64,000 nt of DNA from F1-80-MAGs062 sp046345315 (GCA_046345315.1 JBKDKA010000157.1:62001-126000); one strand, 5' to 3'; counted from the stretch's first letter, positions 43,189-52,308 are shown. Made by a program: numbers and translations. Notes: generated by a model from the sequence alone, not told the origin.

Positions 43189-43514
43189 CGGAGTGTCGGC
43201 CTCAATGAGCCCGGAAGGCAGCACTTTCTGAAAGTACAGAGTCTCTACACAGGTGGTTTCAAAACGGGGACTGGCTCCCGACAGACGCGGTGTTTTCCTG
43301 CGAATTCCGCAAATGCAAAGGGCCTGTCCCGGTTCTGAAATGCGATCTACAGACTTCGCAGCGCGTTCCGGATCAGGCTGTTCGTTCGGGAATACAGCCT
43401 GCCGCCCGGAGTTCGTGGAAGTCCCGTAGATTTTTTGAGAGAGTGTACGGAAACTACGGGATTCTGCGGAATCGAGTCAATGTCAGTCATAAAAATGCGG
43501 TCGAGGTCTGGTCG
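43189..43514. other. divergent region between the lipoprotein gene and ispF
   Basis: 326 bases that include the palindromic element 43249-43344 (listed separately). The ispF frame is open from 43290, but that part is repeat-derived. No promoter boxes are clear. Confidence 0.5.
43249..43344. repeat. palindromic intergenic element, copy B
   Basis: Same ends and length as copy A (8210-8304): it opens with ACAGGTGGTTTCAAAACGGG and closes with CTGTCCCGGTTCTGAAATGCG. The blocks GGGACTGGCTCCCGAC and GTCCCGGTT are shared with copy A; the middle has diverged. It lies between two divergent genes. Confidence 0.8.
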
Positions 43515-44009
43515 ATGCTTTCAGATGAATATCGTGTGGGTTTCGGCCATGACACTCATCGAACAATTCACGGACGCCGACTGATGCTCGGGGGAGTTCA
43601 GATCCCTGACGTGGATTTCGGGCTCGATGGTCACAGCGATGCCGACGTACTGCTGCACGCAGTCACAGACGCATTGCTGGGGGGCACGGGGCTGGGTGAT
43701 ATTGGCGAATGGTTTTCTGATCAGGATCATCGGTGGAAAGACGCAGATTCTGCCGAACTGCTGGCGCAGGTCTCAACTTCGATTCGCAACAAAGGTTGGA
43801 GGATTTGTAACCTCGACTGTACAATTCATGCCGAAAGACCCCGTTTGCTGTCCTGGAAACCGCTCATTCGTGAACGGCTTTCCGAGATCCTTCATGTGGA
43901 ATCAAGTCGAATCAACGTGAAGGCCAAGTCCGGTGAACGAGTTGGTCCGGTGGGGAATGGCGAGGCGATCATGGCGGACGCGGTGGTGCTCCTGCAACGC
44001 GAGCACTGA
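43515..44009 (+). CDS. ispF: 2-C-methyl-D-erythritol 2,4-cyclodiphosphate synthase IspF
   Basis: 164 residues from ATG 43515. The N-terminal RVGFGHDTHR contains the metal ligands Asp13 and His15; DGHSDADVLLHAVTDALLG holds the third ligand His48 and the signature. GDIGEWFSD, the IHAERPRL segment and the C-terminal KAKSGERVGPVG complete the family set. It catalyses the fifth step of the MEP isoprenoid pathway. The frame extends 75 codons further upstream into the repeat region, but GAGG 9 bases before ATG 43515 and the family N-terminus fix the start. ruvC and ruvA follow. Confidence 0.95.
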   Translation: MLSDEYRVGFGHDTHRTIHGRRLMLGGVQIPDVDFGLDGHSDADVLLHAVTDALLGGTGLGDIGEWFSDQDHRWKDADSAELLAQVSTSIRNKGWRICNLDCTIHAERPRLLSWKPLIRERLSEILHVESSRINVKAKSGERVGPVGNGEAIMADAVVLLQREH

Positions 44010-44130
44010 ATCCTTGAACCCCGAAGGATACTGACCGGCAGCTGTCGGCAGGCATGAGAGATCAGGCAGGCTCGATCACAAATACGAAAATGGACGGAAT
44101 TCGCGTCAGACGCTCCGGACAGGAGGACCT

Positions 44131-44655
44131 GTGGCATTCACTGTAACACTCGGAAATCTGGAACCGATCAATTCCCGGTATCTGGGTATTGACCCTGGTT
44201 TGAATCGCACCGGTTACGCTCTGATCGAACGGACCGCGGCAGGTCCGGTCCTTCAGGAAGGCGGAATTATTCAGTCAACTGCAGGTACGCCTCTACATCG
44301 GCGAGTTCACGAAATTGCCAGCGGGCTGCGTGATGTGATTGCAGAACTGAGGCCGGGGGTTGTGGCCATTGAGCAGCTGTTCTCACTGAGCAAAAACGTA
44401 AAGTCCTCTCTTCTGCTTGCTCAGGCCCGAGGAGCGATTCTGCTGACGCTGGCGGATGCGGGGTTACCTGTGATTCATTACACTCCGACGCAGATCAAGC
44501 GGCTTCTGACTGGAAACGGGCGAGCACCCAAAGATCAGATCCAGATGACCGTGCGAAATGAACTTCGATTGCAGTCGATCCCCGAGCCCCACGACGTGGC
44601 TGACGCATCAGCGGTCGCATTGTGCCTGTACTACTCAGTCAGGATCGCGGCCTGA
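44131..44655 (+). CDS. ruvC: crossover junction endodeoxyribonuclease RuvC
   Basis: A 174-residue Holliday-junction resolvase. Catalytic acids are visible: Asp21 in YLGIDPGLNRTG, Glu81 in VAIEQLF, and Asp155/Asp158 in PHDVADASAVAL. It nicks symmetric strands at four-way junctions together with RuvAB. GTG 44131 is preceded by a textbook AGGAGG. It adds about 14 residues before the usual N-terminus. ruvA follows after 65 bases; ruvB is not in the window. Confidence 0.94.
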   Translation: MAFTVTLGNLEPINSRYLGIDPGLNRTGYALIERTAAGPVLQEGGIIQSTAGTPLHRRVHEIASGLRDVIAELRPGVVAIEQLFSLSKNVKSSLLLAQARGAILLTLADAGLPVIHYTPTQIKRLLTGNGRAPKDQIQMTVRNELRLQSIPEPHDVADASAVALCLYYSVRIAA

Positions 44656-44720
44656 TGATGCTTCCCTGCAGCATCACGAAGCAGACTTTGTTTTCGAACT
44701 CAGAATGAGGTAGCTGTCAG

Positions 44721-45344
44721 TTGATTACTCGAATTACAGGCTTGCTGGTTGCGCTGAATGAAGAGTGTGCGACGATTCGCATTGGTGGCTTCGAGTACGA
44801 AGTACTGATTCCTGACCTGGTTCGCCGTCAGCTGCAGGCACGCATAAACGATGAAGTCAGTCTCCGCACGATTGAATACCTCGACGGGAATCCACAGCAG
44901 GGGCGACTGACACCTCGGATTATCGGTTTCGCCAGTGATGCGGAGAAGGAGTTCTTCGAACTGTTTTGTTCCGTGGACGGAGTAGGCGTCAAGAAAGCCT
45001 TACGAGCCATGATTCGGCCGGTGCGTGAAGTTGCAGAAGCCATTGAAGAACAGGATGTGAAAACGCTCAGCACGCTTCCGGGCGTCGGTCCGGCTGTTGC
45101 TGAGCGGATCATTGCAAAACTGCGGAGGAAGATGACCAAGTTCGCGCTGATGATTGCCAGCAGCGTTCCAGTCGGTCAGGAGGCCTCGTCGGATCTCATG
45201 TCGGAAGCTTACGAGGCTCTGATCAGTGTTGGGCACAACCCTCAGGATGCCAGAACACGCATCGAGACTGTCATGGAATCGAAGAAGAAATTCAAATCTG
45301 TCGAAGAAATACTCGCGGAAATCTACCAGCGTCAGCGGAAGTGA
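44721..45344 (+). CDS. ruvA: Holliday junction branch migration protein RuvA
   Basis: A 207-residue protein. Domain I (1-65) is the OB fold starting MITRITGLLVAL. Domain II (about 70-145) has the helix-hairpin-helix motifs VDGVGVKKAL and LPGVGPAVAERII that grip DNA. Domain III (about 155-205) is the small RuvB-contacting helical part. RuvA binds the junction as a tetramer and loads RuvB. The start is TTG 44721, with GAGG 9 bases upstream; the residues after it match the conserved family beginning. Its stop is 41 bases from the convergent glycerate kinase stop. Confidence 0.94.
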   Translation: MITRITGLLVALNEECATIRIGGFEYEVLIPDLVRRQLQARINDEVSLRTIEYLDGNPQQGRLTPRIIGFASDAEKEFFELFCSVDGVGVKKALRAMIRPVREVAEAIEEQDVKTLSTLPGVGPAVAERIIAKLRRKMTKFALMIASSVPVGQEASSDLMSEAYEALISVGHNPQDARTRIETVMESKKKFKSVEEILAEIYQRQRK

Positions 45345-45385
45345 CAGAGTATTCTGGCACCCTTTTCCAGGGAGGCCGATCGACT

Positions 45386-46891
45386 TCATGGAGCGTGTTC
45401 GTACTCGACAAGTCCCACTCGAAGGTCCATCACATTCGTATGCGTCGGACCGGTCTTGATGTGACCTCCGACGCGGTCGAAAAAATGCCAGGAATCATTG
45501 CCGGCGAGATACTTGTCAGCCTGAACTCCCAGCCGTGCCGCTTCCTCAACGAGGCATCTGTCGGCAAAAGCTCCGGCGGCATCTGTCGGTCCATCTTCAC
45601 CATCTGTTCCGCCGGATACCATGACGATTCCGGACCAGGAATCAGGGACTGAATCTGCAATGGCCGCGAGGATGAGTTCCTGATTCCGACCGCCTTTTCG
45701 ATTTCCTGCGGCAGCTGCCAGTCGAACTGTTGGTTCGCCTCCGCTGAGGATGCAGCAGCCTCTCCTGTCTGAGCTTCGCTGTCGTGCACCGGTTGTTCTG
45801 CGGGAGTTGCGGACTTCGGTCAGGCGTCTGAAGAGGTCTCGTCCGGCGTCCGCTGCGTCTCCCTGCTGGTCAGAACCCAGAGAGACAATATCGTATCCGA
45901 GCTGCTGTGCTTTGAGTTCTGCAGCATGAAGCGATTTCGCGTTGTTTCCAATGATCAGGTTGTGCACGCTCGGAGTTTTCTGAGCCTGCTTATGGAGCGG
46001 GCTGGTTGCGTCACTACTGATGATCGATTGCGACGTTTCAGCTTTCTCAGCGGACTGTTCTGCAGATGTCTGTCTTCCGGTCAGGAAGTTCAGAACGTCT
46101 TCCGGTACGCTTCCGTTCCGAATGAGTCCGTAGCGGGCCAGGATTTCAAGTGCCTCACGAGCACCTCGAGACGCCTGTTCGCCAGCGGGAAGATCGCTCT
46201 TTCCATCGGCAGTTGTTCTGGTGGACTCTGTAAAGGTCGGTCCGGATGCGATCACTGAGAGCGGATCACCGATGACATCCGAGATAATCAGCGAGATGAG
46301 AGTTCCGGCAGAGCAGGCGCGAGCCAGTCGTCCGCCCTTGACGAGTGACAGCTGCGTTCGAACACGATTCAGATCCTGAATCGGAGCTCCTGCCGCAGCC
46401 AGTCGCTTCGTCAACTGAAGTTTGCTCTCCAGTGTGATTTCCGGCACTGGAAGGCAGAGAAGGGCACTTCCGCCCCCGGAAAGCAGCACGATGCACAGGT
46501 CTGTTTCGCGAAGGCTGGAAATCCGTTTGAGGATCTCCCTGGTGCCTCGGACCGCTTCTGCAGTGGGTTCGTTTCGGTGAGCAGGACGGGCAGCGTGGAG
46601 GTGAATTCCCGGGAGCGATCTGACGCAGTCAGCCGGAACATTCACCCATCCGGAAAGCGTGATCGTCGCGGGGCGATTCTGCAGAGCTTCGAGAAGTCCG
46701 GCAGCCATCCCGGCTCCGGCTTTGCCCGCTCCAACAACCTCGATATGGCTCACGCCGTCCAGGAGAAATTCGTGACCGCTGATCGACATCCGGTCGGGAT
46801 GAAGTCGTACTGAAGTCTGTACGAGGCGGGAAGAGTCTGCTGCTCCGACCCCCGCTTCCCAGATCTGAATGGCATCTGCTCTCAGATCCAT
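45386..46891 (-). CDS. glycerate 2-kinase (MOFRL/DUF4147 family)
   Basis: A 501-residue protein of the class II glycerate kinase family. The N-terminal DUF4147 domain contains VVGAGKAGAGMA (about 52-63) and VLLSGGGSALLCLP (nucleotide/phosphate site), followed by ISDVIGDPLSVIASGP. The C-terminal MOFRL domain has GRNQELILAAI and SGGTDGEDGPTDAAGAF. It phosphorylates D-glycerate to 2-phosphoglycerate, feeding glycolysis. An extra Ser/Ala/Thr-rich insert (about 270-310) separates the two parts, making the protein longer than the usual 420-450. A small conserved protein is encoded 37 bases upstream and is probably co-transcribed. Confidence 0.9.
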   Translation of the reverse strand: MDLRADAIQIWEAGVGAADSSRLVQTSVRLHPDRMSISGHEFLLDGVSHIEVVGAGKAGAGMAAGLLEALQNRPATITLSGWVNVPADCVRSLPGIHLHAARPAHRNEPTAEAVRGTREILKRISSLRETDLCIVLLSGGGSALLCLPVPEITLESKLQLTKRLAAAGAPIQDLNRVRTQLSLVKGGRLARACSAGTLISLIISDVIGDPLSVIASGPTFTESTRTTADGKSDLPAGEQASRGAREALEILARYGLIRNGSVPEDVLNFLTGRQTSAEQSAEKAETSQSIISSDATSPLHKQAQKTPSVHNLIIGNNAKSLHAAELKAQQLGYDIVSLGSDQQGDAADAGRDLFRRLTEVRNSRRTTGARQRSSDRRGCCILSGGEPTVRLAAAAGNRKGGRNQELILAAIADSVPDSWSGIVMVSGGTDGEDGPTDAAGAFADRCLVEEAARLGVQADKYLAGNDSWHFFDRVGGHIKTGPTHTNVMDLRVGLVEYEHAP

Positions 46892-46928
46892 GTTGCGTCA
46901 GAATTTCTGTCGTGTCTGCATTTTCTGT

Positions 46929-47210
46929 TCAGGCCGATGGTCGCATCTGTGAGTAGGCTGACAGAACTTCGAAGAGATCGGAGGAGATCCGAACTTCATC
47001 GTCACCGAAGTCATGAATCCACGAGCGATCCCAGATGATCGCATCGGCGAGGATTCTTGTGAGTTCTTCGAGTCTGATGGATACTTCGGGTTCAGCTGCC
47101 GCAGTCGCCTGTTGTTCGTCCGCCCCGACGAACAAACGTAGTCTTGGTCGCATCCGCTCATCCTTAAGCTGTACGTCGGATCTGTCGTCACATCGTTTGG
47201 GTGGTGCCAT
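46929..47210 (-). CDS. small conserved protein of unknown function
   Basis: 93 residues from ATG 47210, which follows AGGGA by 4 bases. The second half (VSIRLEELTRILADAI, then WIHDFGDDEVRISSDLFEVL) looks like a compact folded alpha/beta unit, and I recall similar short proteins from other planctomycetes, without known function. It precedes glycerate kinase in the same direction. A role in its regulation is possible but only inferred. There is no signal peptide or Cys cluster. Confidence 0.68.
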   Translation of the reverse strand: MAPPKRCDDRSDVQLKDERMRPRLRLFVGADEQQATAAAEPEVSIRLEELTRILADAIIWDRSWIHDFGDDEVRISSDLFEVLSAYSQMRPSA

Positions 47211-47528
47211 CGTCCCTGACCGCAGCATCCCGGATGATTTCTACATGAATCTCGACAGCAGTGATTATCGGGAATGTACGATGTCGCGCTTCATGGAAAA
47301 TTCGGATTGCGACAGTCCTGTCGTTTTCACAGCATATTCATAATCACGTGAGTGAGGTCCGAATGTCCTGTCCGGGGTGGCTTCAGGAAATTCCCCGAGA
47401 TTTTTCAGGTGTTGTCCATCTGCGGGAAAATCAGGGCTCCAATCAGCCGAAAATGCCGGCAGAACCTTTATGATCTGCTGCCTGACGTTGACTGATTTGA
47501 TGAGTAAATTCAGAGGGGATAATGATCT
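47211..47528. other. divergent intergenic region, small protein / CoA ligase
   Basis: 318 bases that should hold promoters for both directions. TTTATGAT near 47469 and TTGACT near 47489 resemble promoter parts but are not at workable spacing. No repeat or hairpin with a T tract was seen. Confidence 0.4.
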
Positions 47529-48866
47529 GTGGAATTCAGGGCAGAAGAAGTCTGGAACGATCGCCGGCGCATCGAAGAAATCCAGCTGGCTCGTCTTCAG
47601 CATCTACTGAAGGCGATTGTTCCCAGAAATCGTTTCTGGGACACGCGGTTTCGTGAGGCGGGAATCAGCGTTGCTTCTGTTCAGTCTCTCAGTGATCTGT
47701 CATCCCTGCCATTTCTTCTGAAGGAAGACCTGGTTCAGAATCAGGCCGCTCAGCCACCATATGGCTCCAATACGACATTTCCCTCCACACATTACTGTCG
47801 AGTCCATCAGACTTCCGGGACGACCGGAAGACCGCTTCGCTGGCTGGATACTCGCGACAGCTGGGACTGGATCATGGAGTGCTGGCGTCAGATTTATCTG
47901 CTCGCCGGCCTGCGTTCTGACGATCGCCTGTTCTTCCCGTTTTCGTTCGGACCATTCATCGGGTTCTGGGCGGCATTTGAAGGTGCCTGTCGTCTGAATC
48001 ATTTCTGCCTGGCCGGCGGCGGTATGTCCACTCCGATTCGACTGCAGGCCATGCTGGAGAACGAAGCGACCGTTGTCTGCTGTACGCCGACGTACGCGCT
48101 TCGAATGGCTGATGAAGCAGAATCGCTCGGGATTGATCTGAAGGAGTCTTCCGTTCGCATGCTGATCGTGGCCGGTGAGCCAGGAGGCAGCATTGCATCA
48201 ACAAGAGAGAGACTGGAATCCGTATGGGAAGCTCGCGTCATTGACCACTGGGGAATGACTGAGATTGCATCGCTTGGTTCGGAAAGCGAGAATCGTCCCG
48301 GTGGTTTATATCTGCTGGAGACAGAATGCATCGCAGAGATCGTTCATCCGGAAACGCTGCAGCCGGTAAACCACGGAGAGATCGGCGAACTGGTCATTAC
48401 CAATCTCGGTCGGATCGGTAGTCCGTTGATTCGCTACAGAACGCGAGACCTTGTCAGAGCTTCCGTTGCCGAGGATCCTGCAGGAAGGAAACTGACATGG
48501 CTGGAAGGAGGAATTCTCGGACGTTCTGACGACATGGTAATTGTGCGAGGCAACAATGTGTTCCCTTCGAGCATTGAAGCAGTGGTCCGTGAGTTTGCTG
48601 AAGTGGCCGAGTACCGTATCGATGTGACGACGGTTCGTTCCATGCAGGAATTATCCGTCACAGTGGAACCCCGTCCGGACTGTTCTGTGACTGACGAAGA
48701 TCTGGCAGGGCGAGTGCGGCAGACACTTCGGCAGCGACTCGGATTCGGATGCGATGTCCACCTCGCGGCGCCAGGATCACTTCCGCGTTTTGAACTCAAG
48801 GGAAGACGACTTCATCGGACCGAGGCTCAGTCAGCGGGCGGTGAATCGACAGAAGACCAGAAATGA
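47529..48866 (+). CDS. phenylacetate-CoA ligase-like AMP-forming enzyme
   Basis: A 445-residue adenylate-forming enzyme of the PaaK branch. The P-loop is HQTSGTTGRP (about 93-102). A WGMTEIASLG segment matches the A5 motif, and YRTRDLVR with GRSDDMVIVRGNNVFPS matches A7/A8 of PaaK-type ligases. It activates a carboxylic acid as acyl-AMP and then acyl-CoA; the acid is not predictable. The start is GTG 47529, following GAGGGG. The stop overlaps the ATG of the rhomboid-like gene (ATGA), so the two are coupled. Confidence 0.87.
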   Translation: MEFRAEEVWNDRRRIEEIQLARLQHLLKAIVPRNRFWDTRFREAGISVASVQSLSDLSSLPFLLKEDLVQNQAAQPPYGSNTTFPSTHYCRVHQTSGTTGRPLRWLDTRDSWDWIMECWRQIYLLAGLRSDDRLFFPFSFGPFIGFWAAFEGACRLNHFCLAGGGMSTPIRLQAMLENEATVVCCTPTYALRMADEAESLGIDLKESSVRMLIVAGEPGGSIASTRERLESVWEARVIDHWGMTEIASLGSESENRPGGLYLLETECIAEIVHPETLQPVNHGEIGELVITNLGRIGSPLIRYRTRDLVRASVAEDPAGRKLTWLEGGILGRSDDMVIVRGNNVFPSSIEAVVREFAEVAEYRIDVTTVRSMQELSVTVEPRPDCSVTDEDLAGRVRQTLRQRLGFGCDVHLAAPGSLPRFELKGRRLHRTEAQSAGGESTEDQK

Positions 48867-49405
48867 GAAAAGAACTCAACGGAATTCTGATTTTCGTCGG
48901 TCTGATCTGGGGCGTCTATCTGATTGACCTCATTCTGCCCTGGGCATTCACTGACTGGGGAGTGACGCCGAGAACAATGTCCGGACTTGTCGGCGTCATT
49001 ACGATGCCGTTCCTGCACTGGTCTTTCGGGCATGTTGTCAGCAATACAATTCCACTCGTGGTCCTGCTGCTTCTTCTTTTTGGATCCCGAACTCGTCCGG
49101 TGCTGATCGTCGTGCTGCTGATCCTGATCTCCGGAACACTGCTCTGGATCTTCGGAAGATCATCGGTGCACGTCGGTGCCAGTGGCCTGATCTATTCCAT
49201 GACGGCATTTCTGATCACTACCGGTCTGATGGAACGTAAGCCTGTTCCACTTGCCACAGCGATTGTTGTGGGGGTGCTTTACGGTGGTACGCTGATCTGG
49301 GGGCTTCTGCCGTCCGTTGAGAAAGACGTCTCCTGGGAATCACATGCTCTGGGCGCCGCCGGAGGCGCCTGCCTTGCCTGGGCGATCGTCCGCAGGAAAC
49401 GCTGA
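48863..49405 (+). CDS. rhomboid-like intramembrane serine protease
   Basis: A 180-residue membrane protein with about six helices. The rhomboid catalytic pair is visible: Ser107 in VGASGLIYS (GxSG) and His161 in SHALGAAGG. HW-SFGHVVSN (52-61) supplies the conserved His/Asn near the oxyanion hole. It is a minimal bacterial rhomboid and should cleave transmembrane substrates. Its ATG overlaps the CoA-ligase stop by four bases, an unusual partnership. The substrate is unknown. Confidence 0.85.
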   Translation: MRKELNGILIFVGLIWGVYLIDLILPWAFTDWGVTPRTMSGLVGVITMPFLHWSFGHVVSNTIPLVVLLLLLFGSRTRPVLIVVLLILISGTLLWIFGRSSVHVGASGLIYSMTAFLITTGLMERKPVPLATAIVVGVLYGGTLIWGLLPSVEKDVSWESHALGAAGGACLAWAIVRRKR

Positions 49406-49436
49406 TCGACGGTTCTGCAAAGTCGTCACGCTGCTG

Positions 49437-49649
49437 TCAGGCAGGATTCTTTCTCTCGGACTTCGGTTCCTGCTGCTCTGATTTTGAAGCAGCACTGGTT
49501 CGGCTGTCATATTCATCCATCAGAACGGAAGGGCACGTTTCTTCCTGTTCACACTGTCGGCAGACCAGGCGAATCAGATCAGAGCTGCTCAGACGAAGTT
49601 CGTGCTTCTCGCAGAGCTGATAAAGTTCTGTCAGGTGAGTGCATACCAT
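49437..49649 (-). CDS. small Cys-containing protein of unknown function
   Basis: 70 residues from ATG 49649 (an upstream frame to 49721 is less likely). It begins MVCTHLTELYQLCEKHEL and has four or five Cys (CTH, LCEKH, VCRQC, TCP) that could bind a metal. The tail is charged and Ser-rich. I recall similar short proteins in planctomycete genomes, without known role. It converges on the rhomboid-like gene with 31 bases between. Confidence 0.6.
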   Translation of the reverse strand: MVCTHLTELYQLCEKHELRLSSSDLIRLVCRQCEQEETCPSVLMDEYDSRTSAASKSEQQEPKSERKNPA

Positions 49650-49873
49650 GATCTCAACCTTTCTCTTTGACTGCAGAGACTGTTGTCTGACTCTTCGATC
49701 GCCAACGGAGCATATGATCAACAGGAATTCAAAATTCGCGAACGGGAATCAGTTTTCGGCGATCACCAGAATCGTCAGAATACCAGAATCGCCCGGATTC
49801 TCGAACTGTGAAACCCGGGTCTTCTGATGAAGCACTGATACTGACGATGAAAGAATCTTGAGGGAGAGGCCTG

Positions 49874-51187
49874 ATGCTGAGATCCTGTTTCCTGAAATGG
49901 TCGCTGTGTGCGATGTCTTTTTTGACCTGCATGGTCGACGGTCGGACTGCAGAACTTCCTGCCGGATTTCGTCCGCTCTTCAACGGACAAGATCTCTCCG
50001 GCTGGCATGGAATGCCGCATTTTGATCCGCGTGAACTGGCAAAAATGACATCCGCCGATCGTGAAAAGCAGATTGCGGAATGGACTGAAGACGCGAAAAA
50101 ACACTGGTCTGTCGATGCGGGAGAACTCGTAAATGACGGGCACGGTGCCTATCTCGTCACGGATGAAGAATTCACGGACTACGAATTGCTGATCGACTAC
50201 AAGACGGTAGCGCTTGCTGACAGCGGGATCTATCTCAAGGGAAATCCTCAGGTTCAGATCTGGGACTACACGGACAAAGAGAAGTTTTCCATCGGAAGTG
50301 ACAAAGGAAGCGGTGGCCTGTGGAATAACAGCGCCGGGGCTCCGGGAAAAGACCCACTGAAACTGGCCGACAAAGCGTTTGGCGAATGGAACAGTTTCCG
50401 GATTCGCCAGATCGGAGCTCGTACCTGGGTCTGGCTGAATGATCAGCTGGTCGTCGAAAACGCCTTGATGGAGAACTTCTGGGATCGTAGTGCTCCTCTG
50501 TTTCCGAAAGGTCCTATATCTCTTCAGACACACGGCGGAGAAATCCGCTGGAAGAATATCGCCGTTCGCGAGATCCCTGCAGAGGAAGCAAATACGATCC
50601 TCGCGGACGCTGCAAAGGATGGATTCCTGTCGAAGTTCAACGGGAAAGATCTGACGGGATGGGCCGGGGCTCGAGACAACTACGAGGTTGTCGACGGAAC
50701 AATCCGTTGTCGAGCAGGGCATGGCGGAATTCTGCATACCGCAGAAGAATACTCCGACTTTGTGGTTCGCCTCGAATTTCTGCTGCCTCCTCACGGCAAC
50801 AATGGACTCGCGATCAGGACAGACGGTAAGGGCGATCCTGCCTATCAGGCGATGTGCGAACTCCAGGTGCTGGATTCTGAACATCCGATGTACGCCGGGC
50901 TTGATGCTCGACAGTACCACGGATCAGCTTACGGGATGGCTGCCGCCGCTCGCGGATTTCTTCGCCCCGTCGGAGTCTGGAATTATCAGGAAGTGACTGT
51001 GCAGGGCAGTCAGATTCGCGTGGAGCTCAATGGTAATCAGATTCTGAATACGGATCTGTCGAAGATCACCGAGTATATGGCCAACAGTCCGCATCCGGGA
51101 AAAACCCGAACAAAGGGCTACTTTGGATTTGCAGGACATTCCGACCCGGTTTCTTTCCGAAACATCTCCATCAAGCCGCTGAAGTAG
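49874..51187 (+). CDS. secreted protein with two DUF1080 (3-keto-disaccharide hydrolase) domains
   Basis: 437 residues. A signal peptide ends near VDGRTAE. Domain 1 (about 30-235) begins FRPLFNGQDLSGWHG and has SGIYLKGNPQVQIWD and an NSFRIRQIG strand. Domain 2 (about 250-435) repeats the pattern: FNGKDLTGWAG, NNGLAIRTDG and NYQEVTVQG. DUF1080 domains have a concanavalin-like jelly roll, and some hydrolyse 3-ketoglycosides. The tandem arrangement is common in planctomycetes. GGGAGAGG lies just upstream of ATG 49874. A strong palindrome follows 38 bases after the stop. Confidence 0.9.
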   Translation: MLRSCFLKWSLCAMSFLTCMVDGRTAELPAGFRPLFNGQDLSGWHGMPHFDPRELAKMTSADREKQIAEWTEDAKKHWSVDAGELVNDGHGAYLVTDEEFTDYELLIDYKTVALADSGIYLKGNPQVQIWDYTDKEKFSIGSDKGSGGLWNNSAGAPGKDPLKLADKAFGEWNSFRIRQIGARTWVWLNDQLVVENALMENFWDRSAPLFPKGPISLQTHGGEIRWKNIAVREIPAEEANTILADAAKDGFLSKFNGKDLTGWAGARDNYEVVDGTIRCRAGHGGILHTAEEYSDFVVRLEFLLPPHGNNGLAIRTDGKGDPAYQAMCELQVLDSEHPMYAGLDARQYHGSAYGMAAAARGFLRPVGVWNYQEVTVQGSQIRVELNGNQILNTDLSKITEYMANSPHPGKTRTKGYFGFAGHSDPVSFRNISIKPLK

Positions 51188-51224
51188 GTCTTTGGCTCAA
51201 TAAGCCGCAACTGACGCGACGTGG

Positions 51225-51250
51225 TCGCTCAGCTCCCCGGAGCTGAGCGA
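51225..51250 (+). terminator. long perfect palindrome after the DUF1080 gene
   Basis: TCGCTCAGCTCC (51225-51236) and GGAGCTGAGCGA (51239-51250) are perfectly complementary 12-base arms with two bases between. No T tract follows on either strand, so if it terminates transcription it is atypical. Bases 51188-51414 hold no gene. Confidence 0.45.
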
Positions 51251-51414
51251 TCCCGCGCGTGTTGGCCTTCGGAATTCTTCCGGGACAGCGAGCAGGAAAT
51301 TGGAAACTGCCGATTGATCGCGACTGACTTTGTCAGTCTCTTCGGAAACGAACAGAAGCTTGCGGAATCGTCGCACGTCATGAACGCGATCGGCATGAAA
51401 CCGGTGAAGCCCAG

Positions 51415-52212
51415 TTATGGAACGAACCCGGTTTCAGGGGATTGTCTGCTGCTGTCTTCCGACCGAATGGTGTTCACGATCTGACTGACTGCATTTTTCA
51501 GCAGATAGAAGGGTTCGGCAACACAAAGCAGCCGGTATCCCTGTCGAAGATTTGACGGACCGTCACCAATCATCCAGAGGAGTTTGCCGGCTGCGTCTGC
51601 GGCATCTCGCAGCCGTTGTTTCGCATCGATCATTCGCTGGTCTTCCGGATTCCAGCAGCAGCCGAGTCTCGCGGAAAGATCATAGGGACCGATCGCCAGT
51701 GATGTGCAGAGCGGATGTTTTGCGATCGCTTCGCAGTTGGCCAGTCCTTCCGGACTTTCGATCTGTGGCCAGATGAGGACATCGTCTTCGAACTGTGACT
51801 TCCAGGTGGCGTACTGAAAGTCACTGACCCATTGATTGCCCATGCCTCCCGGGCGGCGTTCACCTCGAGGCGGCATCAGCACACCGGCCTGAATTTCATC
51901 CATCTGGTCAACGGTGTTGACCATGGGGCAGAGGAGTCCGCACGCACCAGCATCCAGTGCCAGACGGATTGATTCCCGGTCGGTACGCGGAGGTCGTATC
52001 AGGATCGGAAAATCGGTCAGCCTGCCCGTCATGCAGGCATCAGAGACGAGCGTTGAACCATGGTCCTGATGTTCGAGGTCAATGATCAGGTAATCGAGCC
52101 CCGCCGTGATCCCAAGTTCTATCAGCTGCAGCCAGAAATGATTCGTACACATCATGCCGATTACGGGAGCCCCCGACTGCATTTTCTCCCGCAGGATTCT
52201 GGCTGATCTCAT
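51415..52212 (-). CDS. HpcH/HpaI family aldolase
   Basis: A 265-residue class II pyruvate aldolase. It shows LDYLIIDLEHQDHG (catalytic His region), LIRPPRTDRESIRLALDAGACGLLCPMV (only the region is indicated), PQIESPEG (Glu metal ligand) and AIGPYDLSARLG (Asp metal ligand and the YDLS motif). Enzymes of this family cleave 4-hydroxy-2-oxoacids, or 2-keto-3-deoxy sugar acids, to pyruvate plus an aldehyde. The substrate is unknown. A BNR-type secreted protein is encoded 96 bases upstream in the same direction, compatible with a sugar-catabolism unit. Confidence 0.9.
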   Translation of the reverse strand: MRSARILREKMQSGAPVIGMMCTNHFWLQLIELGITAGLDYLIIDLEHQDHGSTLVSDACMTGRLTDFPILIRPPRTDRESIRLALDAGACGLLCPMVNTVDQMDEIQAGVLMPPRGERRPGGMGNQWVSDFQYATWKSQFEDDVLIWPQIESPEGLANCEAIAKHPLCTSLAIGPYDLSARLGCCWNPEDQRMIDAKQRLRDAADAAGKLLWMIGDGPSNLRQGYRLLCVAEPFYLLKNAVSQIVNTIRSEDSSRQSPETGFVP

Positions 52213-52308
52213 CGATGGTTCCGATTGACTTGAGTTGTTCAGGGAAATCCAGCTGCTTCCGGCGCAGCGGACCGGTCGCAGCCAAGTGTGTTGATCAATT
52301 GCTCGTTT

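Noticed and set aside
43290..43514. 75 additional N-terminal codons in front of ispF.
   Set aside because: They are encoded partly by the palindromic repeat, do not resemble IspF, and a good ribosome site precedes ATG 43515.
46898..47191. Alternative 97-codon frame overlapping the small conserved protein.
   Set aside because: It is the shadow frame of 46929-47210, which has the better ribosome site and a protein-like sequence.
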